Source of the DNA: JADGOV01 sp963814355
Lineage (GTDB): Bacteria; Actinomycetota; Actinomycetes; JADGOV01
Reading direction: 5' to 3'
Length of the DNA: 64,000 nucleotides
NCBI GenBank assembly: GCA_963814355.1
Contig: CAWFCZ010000005.1
Span: 1-64,000, forward strand
Shown here: positions 25,228-32,334 of the stretch, piece after piece
Layout of the letters: every line of letters starts with the position of its first letter
Numbering within the stretch: position 1 is the stretch's first letter
Notes under the pieces: model-generated
What the model was told of the DNA's origin: nothing
The model's input: only the letters and a program-made list of their open reading frames with translations
Databases searched by the model: none
Position numbers and translations under genes: made by a program

Positions 25228-26651
25228 GACCGGCCGTAGACCGTCGCGCCGTCGACGGAGTCCTTGGCCAGCTTCCGGGACAGGTACAGCCCCTCCAGGG
25301 CGAACTCGACCGCGGCCGCGATCAACCCGGGAGACTCGGGGGCGTCCAGGCCGAGCCGTTCCAGGATCTTCGCCAGCCCGGGGATCGGGCCGATCCGGTC
25401 CAGCAACAGTTGACCGGCGACCAGGTCGCCGCTCTCCACGGTGGCGCCGTCGGCGAAGCGGCCCAGCAGGCCGGTCAGATCCAGCCCGGACAGCCGGGCG
25501 CGGTAGGTGTCGTGCACCGCACGGCGGAGCAGGTGGGTGAGCACGTCACTCTCCCGGCCCTCCTCGCTGGCCTCGAACTCGACCTTGCCGCGCAGCACCG
25601 GTACCACCGCCGCCAGGTCGGCCACCCGGGCGACCGGCTGCGGCTCACCGGTGAGCGCCGCCCGGCGCAGCGCGGAGGCGGCCACCGTCTCGGCGGCCGC
25701 GATCGCGAAGCGGGCCGAGACGCCGCTGCGGGAGTCGACCGCCGGAGATTCCCGGACCAGCCGGGTGTAGCGGCCGAGGATCTCCACCAGATGCTCCGGC
25801 AGCGTGGAGGGCAGCTCCGCCTCCTGGCGGATCAGCGTCAGCTCGTCATCGAGGTGGCGCGGGTAGTGGGTCCGGATCTCCGAGCCGAACCGGTCCTTCA
25901 GCGGGGTGATGATCCGGCCCCGGTTGGTGTAGTCCTCCGGGTTCGCCGAGGCGACGAGCAGCAGGTCCAGCGGCAGCCGCAGGCTGTACCCGCGGACCTG
26001 GATGTCGCGCTCCTCCAGCACGTTGAGCAGCGAGACCTGGATGCGTTCGGCCAGGTCGGGAAGTTCGTTGACGCTGAAGATGCCCCGGTTGGTCCGCGGC
26101 ACCAGCCCGTAGTGCACGGTCTCCGGGTCGCCCAGCGTCCGACCCTGGGCCACCTTGATCGGGTCCACGTCGCCGATCAGGTCGCCGACCGAGGTGTCCG
26201 GGGTGGCCAGCTTCTCCCCGTACCGCTCGCCGCGGTGCCGCCAGCTCACCGGCAGCTCCTCGCCGCACTCGGCGGCCAGCCGGCGGCAGCGGGCGCAGAC
26301 CGGGTGGTACGGGGAGTCGTTGATCTCGCAGCCCGACACGATCGGCGTCCACTCGTCCAGCAGGCCGATCAGCGTGCGCATCAGCCGGGTCTTGCCCTGA
26401 CCGCGCTCGCCGAGCAGCACCAGGTCGTGGCCGGCGAGCAGCGCGCGCTCCAACTGCGGCAGCACCGAGTTGTCGAAGCCGACGATGCCCGGGAAGCGGT
26501 CCCGCCCGGAGCGCAAGGCGACCAGCAGGTTCTCCCGGATCTCGGCCTTGACGCTGCGCGGGTGATACCCGGCCGCTCGGAGCTCAGCGAGGGTGCGGAT
26601 GCCCGGGGCGGGGGCGCTTCCCGGCGGCCGAGGCAGGGTGGTGGACGTCAC
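25224..26651 (-). CDS. AAA+ ATPase, MoxR / Mg-chelatase subunit I-like
   Basis: ATPase of 475 aa. Walker A is GERGQGKTR (81-89), and the sensor region has LLVASANPEDYTNRGR and ITPLKDRFG, as in BchI/ChlI-type ATPases. Between Walker A and the pore region is a Cys cluster (Cys108, Cys119, Cys122, Cys129, with His117) that looks like a zinc-binding insert. Start GTG 26651. It couples with the VWA protein downstream by a 4-base overlap. Likely a chaperone-like motor; the target is unknown. Confidence 0.88.
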   Translation of the reverse strand: MTSTTLPRPPGSAPAPGIRTLAELRAAGYHPRSVKAEIRENLLVALRSGRDRFPGIVGFDNSVLPQLERALLAGHDLVLLGERGQGKTRLMRTLIGLLDEWTPIVSGCEINDSPYHPVCARCRRLAAECGEELPVSWRHRGERYGEKLATPDTSVGDLIGDVDPIKVAQGRTLGDPETVHYGLVPRTNRGIFSVNELPDLAERIQVSLLNVLEERDIQVRGYSLRLPLDLLLVASANPEDYTNRGRIITPLKDRFGSEIRTHYPRHLDDELTLIRQEAELPSTLPEHLVEILGRYTRLVRESPAVDSRSGVSARFAIAAAETVAASALRRAALTGEPQPVARVADLAAVVPVLRGKVEFEASEEGRESDVLTHLLRRAVHDTYRARLSGLDLTGLLGRFADGATVESGDLVAGQLLLDRIGPIPGLAKILERLGLDAPESPGLIAAAVEFALEGLYLSRKLAKDSVDGATVYGRS

Positions 26652-26795
26652 CGAACCACGCTATGCCCGCCGGCGTCCCGCGCGGTGCACGGCACAGCGC
26701 CCGCTCCACCCGCCGGCCCACCGGCTGACGGCGAACGACCCAGTCCCCGTACAGGACGGGATAGCCCGCCTGGGGTCTGCAGGGGTCTGCGCCCC

Positions 26796-26865
26796 AGACT
26801 GCGCGCCAGGAGTGCGCGCCAGACTGCGCGCCAGGAGTGCGCGCCGTGAGTACGCGCCAGGAGAA
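26796..26865 (+). repeat. 25-base tandem repeat
   Basis: Two perfect copies of a 25-base unit (AGACTGCGCGCCAGGAGTGC plus GCGCC) at 26796-26820 and 26821-26845, then a partial copy. A 10-base repeat GGGGTCTGCA lies just before (26772-26790). Each unit contains CAGGAG, so the repeats also supply ribosome-binding-like sites. Confidence 0.8.
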
Positions 26866-26869
26866 AGGC

Positions 26870-27031
26870 ATGGATGCCGACGACCAGCAGGTGAGAGCCG
26901 GTCACCCGCTGGCTAAATGCTTGAAGATCGCCGCCGCCGCGGCTGCTGACTGCACCGGCGTCGTCCTCGGTGCCGCTGGCGCGCTGAGCCTCTCCTCGAC
27001 CGGGACCGGCCCCAGCCCGGCCGCCACCTGA
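26870..27031 (+). CDS. Possible small hypothetical protein
   Basis: ATG 26870 follows GGAGAAAGGC and opens a 53-codon frame: an N-terminal polar part (MDADDQQVRAGHPLAKCL), then an Ala/Gly-rich stretch that could form one membrane helix, and a Ser/Pro tail. I recognise no family. It lies between a tandem repeat and a hairpin repeat, so it may be chance. Confidence 0.25.
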   Translation: MDADDQQVRAGHPLAKCLKIAAAAAADCTGVVLGAAGALSLSSTGTGPSPAAT

Positions 27032-27064
27032 TCCAGACCGACGCCTGTGCCGACTTCCGCGTCC

Positions 27065-27120
27065 CGTGATCCAGGCCGCGCTGGCCACACCTGGCTGTGG
27101 CTGTCGGGGCCTGGATCACG
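27065..27120 (+). repeat. Hairpin repeat, GTGATCCAGG family, copy 1
   Basis: Perfect 11-base terminal arms CGTGATCCAGG / CCTGGATCACG enclose an inner hairpin (GGCCACA...TGTGGC). Total length 56 bases. The same architecture recurs at 30.87, 31.07, 51.09, 51.27 and 51.41 kb. Confidence 0.85.
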
Positions 27121-27242
27121 GCAGCGCACCAGCCCGGAAGGTCGTTGCGATCCCAGCCCACCATGATCAGAGGGCTGACGGCGACCAGGAGCACGCCACG
27201 GTCCCCCTACGGTTTACCCAAGCGACCCGAAGGGAGCACCAG

Positions 27243-27472
27243 ATGAGCCTGACACTGAAGGGCTCGCGAAGAGGCATGGCTGTGGCCGCCTTGATTGCCC
27301 GGCCGACGCCCGCCACTGCGTTGCCGCTGATCAGCCACAACTTCGCCCACGTGATGCGCCTGAAGCGACCAAGTCCGGGTCATGCGCGCCGGTCCGTTGT
27401 GGTGCCGGCCGGCGCACCGCCGAAACCACCGAGGAGATAGTCGCGCTCATCACCGGCGCGAAGAGCGAATAG
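27243..27472 (+). pseudogene. Decayed C-terminus of a sugar ABC transporter ATPase
   Basis: Three reading frames in succession give pieces of one protein end: PLISHNFAHVMRL in the ATG-27243 frame, then SDQVRVMRAG after a one-base shift near 27364, then AETTEEIVALITGAKSE and a TAG stop at 27470. These match the C-terminal end of RbsA/XylG-type sugar importers (ISHN...VMR.GR...EEEIVALITGA). Walker motifs are absent. A GAAGGGAG-like site before 27243 may be accidental. Confidence 0.6.
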
Positions 27473-27504
27473 CGCCTCGGCCCTCATACTGGAAGGCGAA
27501 GGAT

Positions 27505-27753
27505 ATGACCAACTCTCCCCCCACCAACCAGATCGGCTCGGGGCACCTGGACTTCCCCGCCTTCTTCCACGCGCTCGCCGACATCGACTACCGCGGTCCC
27601 ATCACCGTCGAGTCCTTCTCCTCCGCGGTGGTCATGACGGGGCTGTCCAGCGACCTCGCGATCTGGCGAAACCTGTGGTGCGACGGGGCGGATCTCGCGC
27701 GGCACGCACGTTCATTCATCGCCGACCAGCTCTCGGCCAGTCGGCACCCGTGA
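27505..27753 (+). pseudogene. C-terminal fragment of a sugar isomerase/epimerase (TIM barrel)
   Basis: About 82 codons beginning at an ATG and containing IGSGHLDFPAFFHAL, IDYRGPITVESFSSAVV and LAIWRNLWCDG. This is the conserved last third of xylose-isomerase-like TIM-barrel sugar epimerases, including the metal-ligand Glu in VESFSS. The N-terminal two thirds are missing, so it cannot fold into an active enzyme. Its stop overlaps the kinase start by 4 bases, as in an intact sugar operon. Confidence 0.7.
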
Positions 27754-28433
27754 CGACCGTAGCGGATCTCGCGGGGCGAGCCCGCGCCCTGGTCAGGGAA
27801 GGTGGGCGCGCCCTGCTGGGCATCACCGGCACCCCCGGCGCGGGGAAGAGCACGCTCGCGGAGAACCTGGTGCAGGCCCTGCGAGCGAGCCCCCCGAAAG
27901 GCCTGTCCCGCCCGGGCTGGGTCGCCTACCTGCCCATGGACGGCTACCATCTCGCCGACGTGGAACTGGAACGGCTCGGGCGGCGTGACCGCAAGGGCGC
28001 ACCGGACACCTTCGACGCCGCCGGCTACGTCGCTCTGCTCCGCCGGATTCGAGCTGACATCGACGACGTCATCTACGCTCCAGCCTTCGAGCGTGACCTG
28101 GAACAGCCCATTGCAGGCAGTATCCCGATCTCACGCGAGGCCCGACTGATCGTCACGGAGGGGAATTACCTGCTGCTCCAAGACGGCGACTGGGCACATG
28201 TAGCCTCGCAGCTCGACGAGGTGTGGTTCTGCCACCTGGAGAAAGAGGAACGGGTGCGCCGTCTCGTTGCCCGCCACGTACGCTTCGGCAAGCCTCACGA
28301 CGCCGCGCTCGCCTGGGTAATGCAGGTCGACCAGCACAACGCCGACGTCATTGATGCCACCCGAGGGCGGGCCCACTTAGTTCTCGACCAACGCGCGCTG
28401 CCCGACCTGGCACCCACGGCCTCGACTGAGTGA
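27750..28433 (+). CDS. Nucleoside/nucleotide kinase family protein (sugar-operon kinase)
   Basis: P-loop kinase of 227 aa from GTG 27750. Walker A is GTPGAGKSTL (about 26-35). YLPMDGYHLAD and KGAPDTFDAAGYV follow the uridine-kinase/PanK-like pattern, and IVTEGNYLLL is the Walker B-like strand. In actinomycetes this type often closes sugar ABC operons (FrcK-like), where it may phosphorylate the imported sugar. It looks intact although the genes before it are fragments. Codon 210 (28377-28379) is TTA. Confidence 0.82.
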   Translation: MTTVADLAGRARALVREGGRALLGITGTPGAGKSTLAENLVQALRASPPKGLSRPGWVAYLPMDGYHLADVELERLGRRDRKGAPDTFDAAGYVALLRRIRADIDDVIYAPAFERDLEQPIAGSIPISREARLIVTEGNYLLLQDGDWAHVASQLDEVWFCHLEKEERVRRLVARHVRFGKPHDAALAWVMQVDQHNADVIDATRGRAHLVLDQRALPDLAPTASTE

Positions 28434-28533
28434 GCCGGGCTAACTGCCCGTGGACCAAGGCGTGCCGCCGCGACCCGCCGTCGAGCCAGCTTCAGGTACT
28501 GGAGTGCTAATCGAGCACCGGAGGAGGAGGGTT

Positions 28534-30636
28534 GTGACGCTGGCCACTTCAGATGGTGACCGGGTCGGGCGACCCAGCCCGGAAGCCGCGTCCGGTCGGG
28601 ACGCTGTCTCCTGGCCCCGGGGAGCGCGGCACGTCCGGTACGGCGGTGACTACAACCCGGAGCAGTGGCCGCGTGAGGTGTGGCCGGCCGATGTTGCCCT
28701 GATGCTCGAGGCGGGCATCAACCTCGTCAGCCTCGGGATCTTTTCCTGGGGCCTGCTGGAGCCGCGCGAAGGCGAGTACGACTTCCGCGGTCTCGACGAC
28801 GTCATGGATCTGCTGGCAGGCGTCGGGGTAGACGTCGACCTCGGCACCCCGACCGCCTCGCCGCCGGCCTGGTTCTGGCGCCAGTACCCCCGGGCCCGTC
28901 CGGTGACCCGCGACGGCGTCGCGCTCGGCTTCGGCTCGCGCGGGATGGCGTCCCCGAGCTCGCCGGAATACCGTCGGGCCGCCGTCGCGATCACCACCCG
29001 GCTGGCGGAGCGCTACGCCGCCCACCCGGCACTGGTGATGTGGCACGTGCACAACGAGTACGGGATTCCGGTCGCCGAATCCTACGACGACTACTCAGTC
29101 GCCGCCTTCCGGTCCTGGTTGGAACGGCGGTACGGCTCGGTGGCGGAGGTGAACCGGGCCTGGGGGACCACGTTCTGGGGTCAGACCTACCAGGACTGGG
29201 CGGAGATCGACGCGCCCCGCCGGGCCGCGAGCGTCACCAACCCGGCGCAGCGCCTGGACTTCGCCCGGTTCAGCTCCGACGCCCTGCTGTCCTGCTTCAT
29301 CGCCGAGCGCGACGCGATCCGCCGACACACCCCCGACCTACCGGTGACGACCAACTTCATGGCGACCACCTGCCCGTCGGTCGACTACTGGGCCTGGTGC
29401 AGTGAGGTCGACATCGTCGCCAACGACCACTACCTCGCGGCGGAGCGGCCGGACAACCACGTGCTGCTGGCGATGGACGCCGACCTCACCCGCTCACTTG
29501 CCGGCGGGGCGCCGTGGATGCTGATGGAGCACTCCACCTCGGCGGTCAACTGGCAGCCGCGCAATCTCGCCAAAGGCCCCGGAGAGCTGGCCCGCAACAG
29601 CCTGGCGCACCTGGCCCGCGGGGCCGACGCCGTCATGTTCTTCCAGTTCCGCGCTTCCCGGTTCGGCGCGGAGAAGTTCCATTCCGCGATGGTCCCGCAC
29701 GCCGGTACCGACACCCGAGTCTGGCGTGAGGTGCTCGCGCTCGGGGCGGACCTCGGCAGGCTGGAGCCGATCCGCGGCACTGCGGTGCGCGCCCGGGTCG
29801 CGCTGGTCTGGGACTGGGAGTCCTTCTGGGCCCAGGACCTGGAGTGGCGGCCGTCGGTCGACGCGTCACACCGGGAACGGGTGGAGGCGTACTACACGGC
29901 ACTGTGGCGGCGCGGCGTGAGCGTCGACTTCGTCCACCCGGCCGCGCCGCTCGACGGATACGACCTGGTCGTGGCGCCGAGCCTGTACCTGCTCGGCGTC
30001 GAGGCCGGGGCCAACCTCACCGCCTTCGTCCGCGGCGGCGGTCACCTGCTGGTCTCTTACGGCAGCGGGCTGGTCGACGAACACGACGCCGTGCACGACG
30101 GCGGCTTCCCCGGTCCGTTGCGGGAGCCGCTGGGCCTGCGGATCGAGGAGCTGCTGCCCTTCGCCGCCGACGAAAGCGCCCCGCTGGAAGGCGGGGGCAC
30201 CGGCTCGGTCTGGGCCGACGACATCCGGGCGACCACGGCGAATCCGGTGCTGAGCTTCGCCGCCGGTCGGGCGACGGGTCGACCGGCGGTCACCCGCAAC
30301 GAGTTCGGCGAGGGCACCGCCTGGTACGTGGCGACCCGGCTCGACGAGCGAACGTTCGAGCGGCTGCTCGGTGGGGTGCTGCGCGAAGCGGGGATCGGCT
30401 ACGACCGGCCGCCCGCCGACCTCGAGGTCGTCGAGCGGACCGGTGACGACATCCGGCTGCGGTTCTTCATCAACCACGCCGAGGTGGACCGTACCGTCGC
30501 CGTGCACGGGCCGGAACTGCTCACCGGCACGGTCGCCCGCGGCAGCCTCGCCGTACCGGCGGGGGCGGTACGGATCGTCCGCCTCGCTCCGGACGCCGGG
30601 GCCGCTGCTGCCCCGGCTTCCGAGCCCGGGTCCTGA
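28534..30636 (+). CDS. Beta-galactosidase, glycoside hydrolase family 42
   Basis: Cytoplasmic enzyme of 700 aa that releases terminal beta-galactosyl or related sugars. GTG 28534 is preceded by GGAGGAGGAGG; an upstream frame to 28450 lacks such a site. The N-terminus has GGDYNPEQWP, typical of GH42. Catalytic acid/base Glu175 follows Asn in HVHNEYGIP; nucleophile Glu332 is in LMEHSTSAVNW. The trimerisation and C-terminal domains are present (last about 300 residues). No signal peptide. It stands alone after the decayed sugar operon, without a clear transporter. Confidence 0.93.
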   Translation: MTLATSDGDRVGRPSPEAASGRDAVSWPRGARHVRYGGDYNPEQWPREVWPADVALMLEAGINLVSLGIFSWGLLEPREGEYDFRGLDDVMDLLAGVGVDVDLGTPTASPPAWFWRQYPRARPVTRDGVALGFGSRGMASPSSPEYRRAAVAITTRLAERYAAHPALVMWHVHNEYGIPVAESYDDYSVAAFRSWLERRYGSVAEVNRAWGTTFWGQTYQDWAEIDAPRRAASVTNPAQRLDFARFSSDALLSCFIAERDAIRRHTPDLPVTTNFMATTCPSVDYWAWCSEVDIVANDHYLAAERPDNHVLLAMDADLTRSLAGGAPWMLMEHSTSAVNWQPRNLAKGPGELARNSLAHLARGADAVMFFQFRASRFGAEKFHSAMVPHAGTDTRVWREVLALGADLGRLEPIRGTAVRARVALVWDWESFWAQDLEWRPSVDASHRERVEAYYTALWRRGVSVDFVHPAAPLDGYDLVVAPSLYLLGVEAGANLTAFVRGGGHLLVSYGSGLVDEHDAVHDGGFPGPLREPLGLRIEELLPFAADESAPLEGGGTGSVWADDIRATTANPVLSFAAGRATGRPAVTRNEFGEGTAWYVATRLDERTFERLLGGVLREAGIGYDRPPADLEVVERTGDDIRLRFFINHAEVDRTVAVHGPELLTGTVARGSLAVPAGAVRIVRLAPDAGAAAAPASEPGS

Positions 30637-30866
30637 CCGCCGGGGTCTCCGGTACCTGCGGGCACCAGCTGTGGCGCCGGCTGGCCCGGCCAGGTTTGGG
30701 GTACCGCTGCCGCGCCGGCCAGCCCGCTGCTCCGCCGGCCAGCCCGCTTGCGGTGATCCGGGCTCGGGCCGCGCTTGCCGTGATCCGGTCCCGGCCAGCC
30801 CGCTTGCCGTGATCCGGTCCCGGCCAGCCCGCTTGCGGTGTTCCGGTCCCGGCCAGCCCGCTTGCG

Positions 30867-30920
30867 GTGATCCAGGTCCGGCCCGCCACAGTCTGGTGTG
30901 GCCAGTTGGGCCTGGATCAT
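30867..30920 (+). repeat. Hairpin repeat, GTGATCCAGG family, copy 2
   Basis: Arms GTGATCCAGG / CCTGGATCAT (one mismatch at the outer end) around the inner stem CCACA-GTCTGG-TGTGG; 54 bases. Confidence 0.85.
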
Positions 30921-31068
30921 GGTGTCCGGGGTGGGTCGCGGCGAGTTTGCCGCGGCCGGGTTTGGGGTACCGCTGCCGCGCCGGCCAGCCGCTTGCCGGC
31001 CAGCCCGCTTGCGGTGATCCAGGTCCGGGCCGCGGTTGCCGTGATCCGGGCCCGGCCAGCCCGCTTGC

Positions 31069-31124
31069 CGTGATCCAGGTCCCGCCGGCCACAGTCTGGT
31101 GTGGCCAGTTGGGCCTGGATCACG
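31069..31124 (+). repeat. Hairpin repeat, GTGATCCAGG family, copy 3
   Basis: Arms CGTGATCCAGG / CCTGGATCACG are perfect over 11 bases; the inner stem GGCCACA-GTCTGG-TGTGGCC is perfect over 7. This is the best-formed copy, 56 bases long. Confidence 0.9.
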
Positions 31125-31349
31125 GGTGTCCGGGGGGAGGGGGGCGAAAGCGCCGAGAACGTCACGCTCGAGCCACGCGCGGAGGCCGTTGGGAGGGGTC
31201 GCGTCGATCCAACCGTCCGATACCGGTCCCTGCCACGTTGACAGGTCGAGGCGGTCGGGCGCGAACTCGATGTCGTCATCTGCGGACAGCCCGTCAATGT
31301 TGCTGCGCCGATCGGAGGGCCGGCGGTACCGCTCGATGAACAGCGGCAT
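31125..31349 (-). other. Unrecognised reading frame running into the repeat mosaic
   Basis: From ATG 31349 a minus-strand frame gives MPLFIERYRRPSDRRSNIDG, later EFAPDRLDLSTWQG and NGLRAWLERDVLGAF, then passes into hairpin copy 3 and translated repeats. The first 75 codons have protein-like composition but match no family I know. It may be a gene whose 3' end was replaced by repeats, or chance. Confidence 0.25.
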
Positions 31350-31517
31350 GTGAGCGGCCGGGCCAGCCGAATCCCGACCGGATACGAGAAGTTTCGAGTG
31401 CTGGGACCGTGGCGACGTTCGATACCGAAGAGCGATCGGTCGGCGGTACGGCGTCGCTGAAGCCCCCGTGCGCCACGCCCTTCCGTGGCCACACACCCAA
31501 CGAGAAGGGAAGTCAAG

Positions 31518-31883
31518 ATGGCGGTTACGAGTTTCCAGGATTTTCCCCTTGCCGACCGGGACCGGGAGTGGGACGGTGCCGCCGCGGAGAAGCGGGTACG
31601 CACCTGGGCCGGCGCCGAGGATGGTCCCAACGAGAAGTACCGCGATGCGCACGTCTGGTACGACGCGGCGAACAAGGACAACTTCACGGCGTACAAGCTC
31701 CTGATCGCCGACGTGGTCGGCGGCGACCTACGAGCTGTACCACGCGGAGTGATGGCTGCGGCCGCCGTCATGCAAGGTTCGCGTGGCGGGGTCGACCTGC
31801 CGCCCAAGGACATTGATCGCGTGAAGTCCCACCTGGCGAAGTACTACCGGAAGATGGACGACACGGCGCCGTGGGACAGGTAG
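31518..31883 (+). CDS. Stand-alone phage prohead/scaffold-like domain protein
   Basis: Protein of 121 aa. WDGAAAEKRVRTWAGAEDGP, then NFTAYKLLIADVVGG, AVPRGVMAAAAVMQG and a C-terminal SHLAKYYRKM strongly resemble the domain at the end of phage prohead-protease/scaffold and capsid fusion proteins. No other phage gene is nearby. ATG 31518 has GAAGGGAAG 6-8 bases before it. Either a prophage relic kept as a small gene or a domesticated protein; its function is unknown. Confidence 0.65.
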   Translation: MAVTSFQDFPLADRDREWDGAAAEKRVRTWAGAEDGPNEKYRDAHVWYDAANKDNFTAYKLLIADVVGGDLRAVPRGVMAAAAVMQGSRGGVDLPPKDIDRVKSHLAKYYRKMDDTAPWDR

Positions 31884-31889
31884 GCCGCC

Positions 31890-32300
31890 CGGTCAGGGCG
31901 AGGCTTCAGAACGCTCAGCGGATGCGAACGGGCCGCGGTTTGTAGGCGCGGGTCTTAGGTCACGACCACCAGGACCTCGGATAGGAGGAGTGCAGCGGCC
32001 AGGTGCAATGCGTCGAGGCTGCCCAGATCGTGAGCCAGGGCGAGGCCGGCCGCGCGCTCGGCGAGTTGTTGGTCGACCTCCAGTACGCCGAACGACGGCC
32101 ACTCCTCGCGCACCGCCCCGGTGGCGTGGTGCCCGGCGACAAGCCAACGGCGCGGACGGGTCTCGATGAACCCACGCGGCAGATGTAGCACCCGTCCCCC
32201 GCCTGCATTGCGGTGCGCACCAGATCGCTGCCCGCCTCCGCCACGTAGCGCTCGACCAGCGGTAGAGAGTCAGCGCGCTCGGCGAGCACCAACTCGGCCG
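31890..32300 (-). pseudogene. VapC-type PIN toxin pseudogene
   Basis: Pieces of one PIN protein appear in different minus-strand frames. RYVAEAGSDLVRTAMQAG and YICRV come first, then a one-base loss near 32170 shifts to FIETRPRRWLVAG. This is followed by EEWPSFGVLEVDQQLAERAA and LGSLDALHLAAALLL. The core ends LVVVT-stop where other PIN toxins have TWD, and after the stop the frame continues DPRLQTAARSH. So there is at least one frameshift and one nonsense change. Confidence 0.7.
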
Positions 32301-32334
32301 CCGCAGCCGAGCCGGCCCGCACGAACGATGTCGG

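Larger units (their letters stand above)
30637..31130 (+). repeat. Repeat mosaic: GCCAGCCCGCTTGC units and hairpin elements
   Basis: Non-coding stretch made of several repeat types. A 32-base direct repeat (GGTTTGGGGTACCGCTGCCG plus 12 bases) occurs at 30693-30724 and 30959-30990. Five or more short units around CGGCCAGCCCGCTTGC-GGTGATCC lie between 30735 and 30875 and again at 31000-31080. Two complete hairpin elements are embedded. The long open frames here are translations of the repeats, not genes. Confidence 0.85.

Noticed and set aside
23149..25239. A 696-codon plus-strand frame
   Set aside because: Lies entirely opposite the VWA gene, whose domains and codon use are convincing; no ribosome-binding site or motif.
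30399..31652. A 417-codon minus-strand frame with PGSRQAGWPGP-type repeats
   Set aside because: Translation of the DNA repeat mosaic; the repeats keep their DNA sequence rather than a protein pattern.
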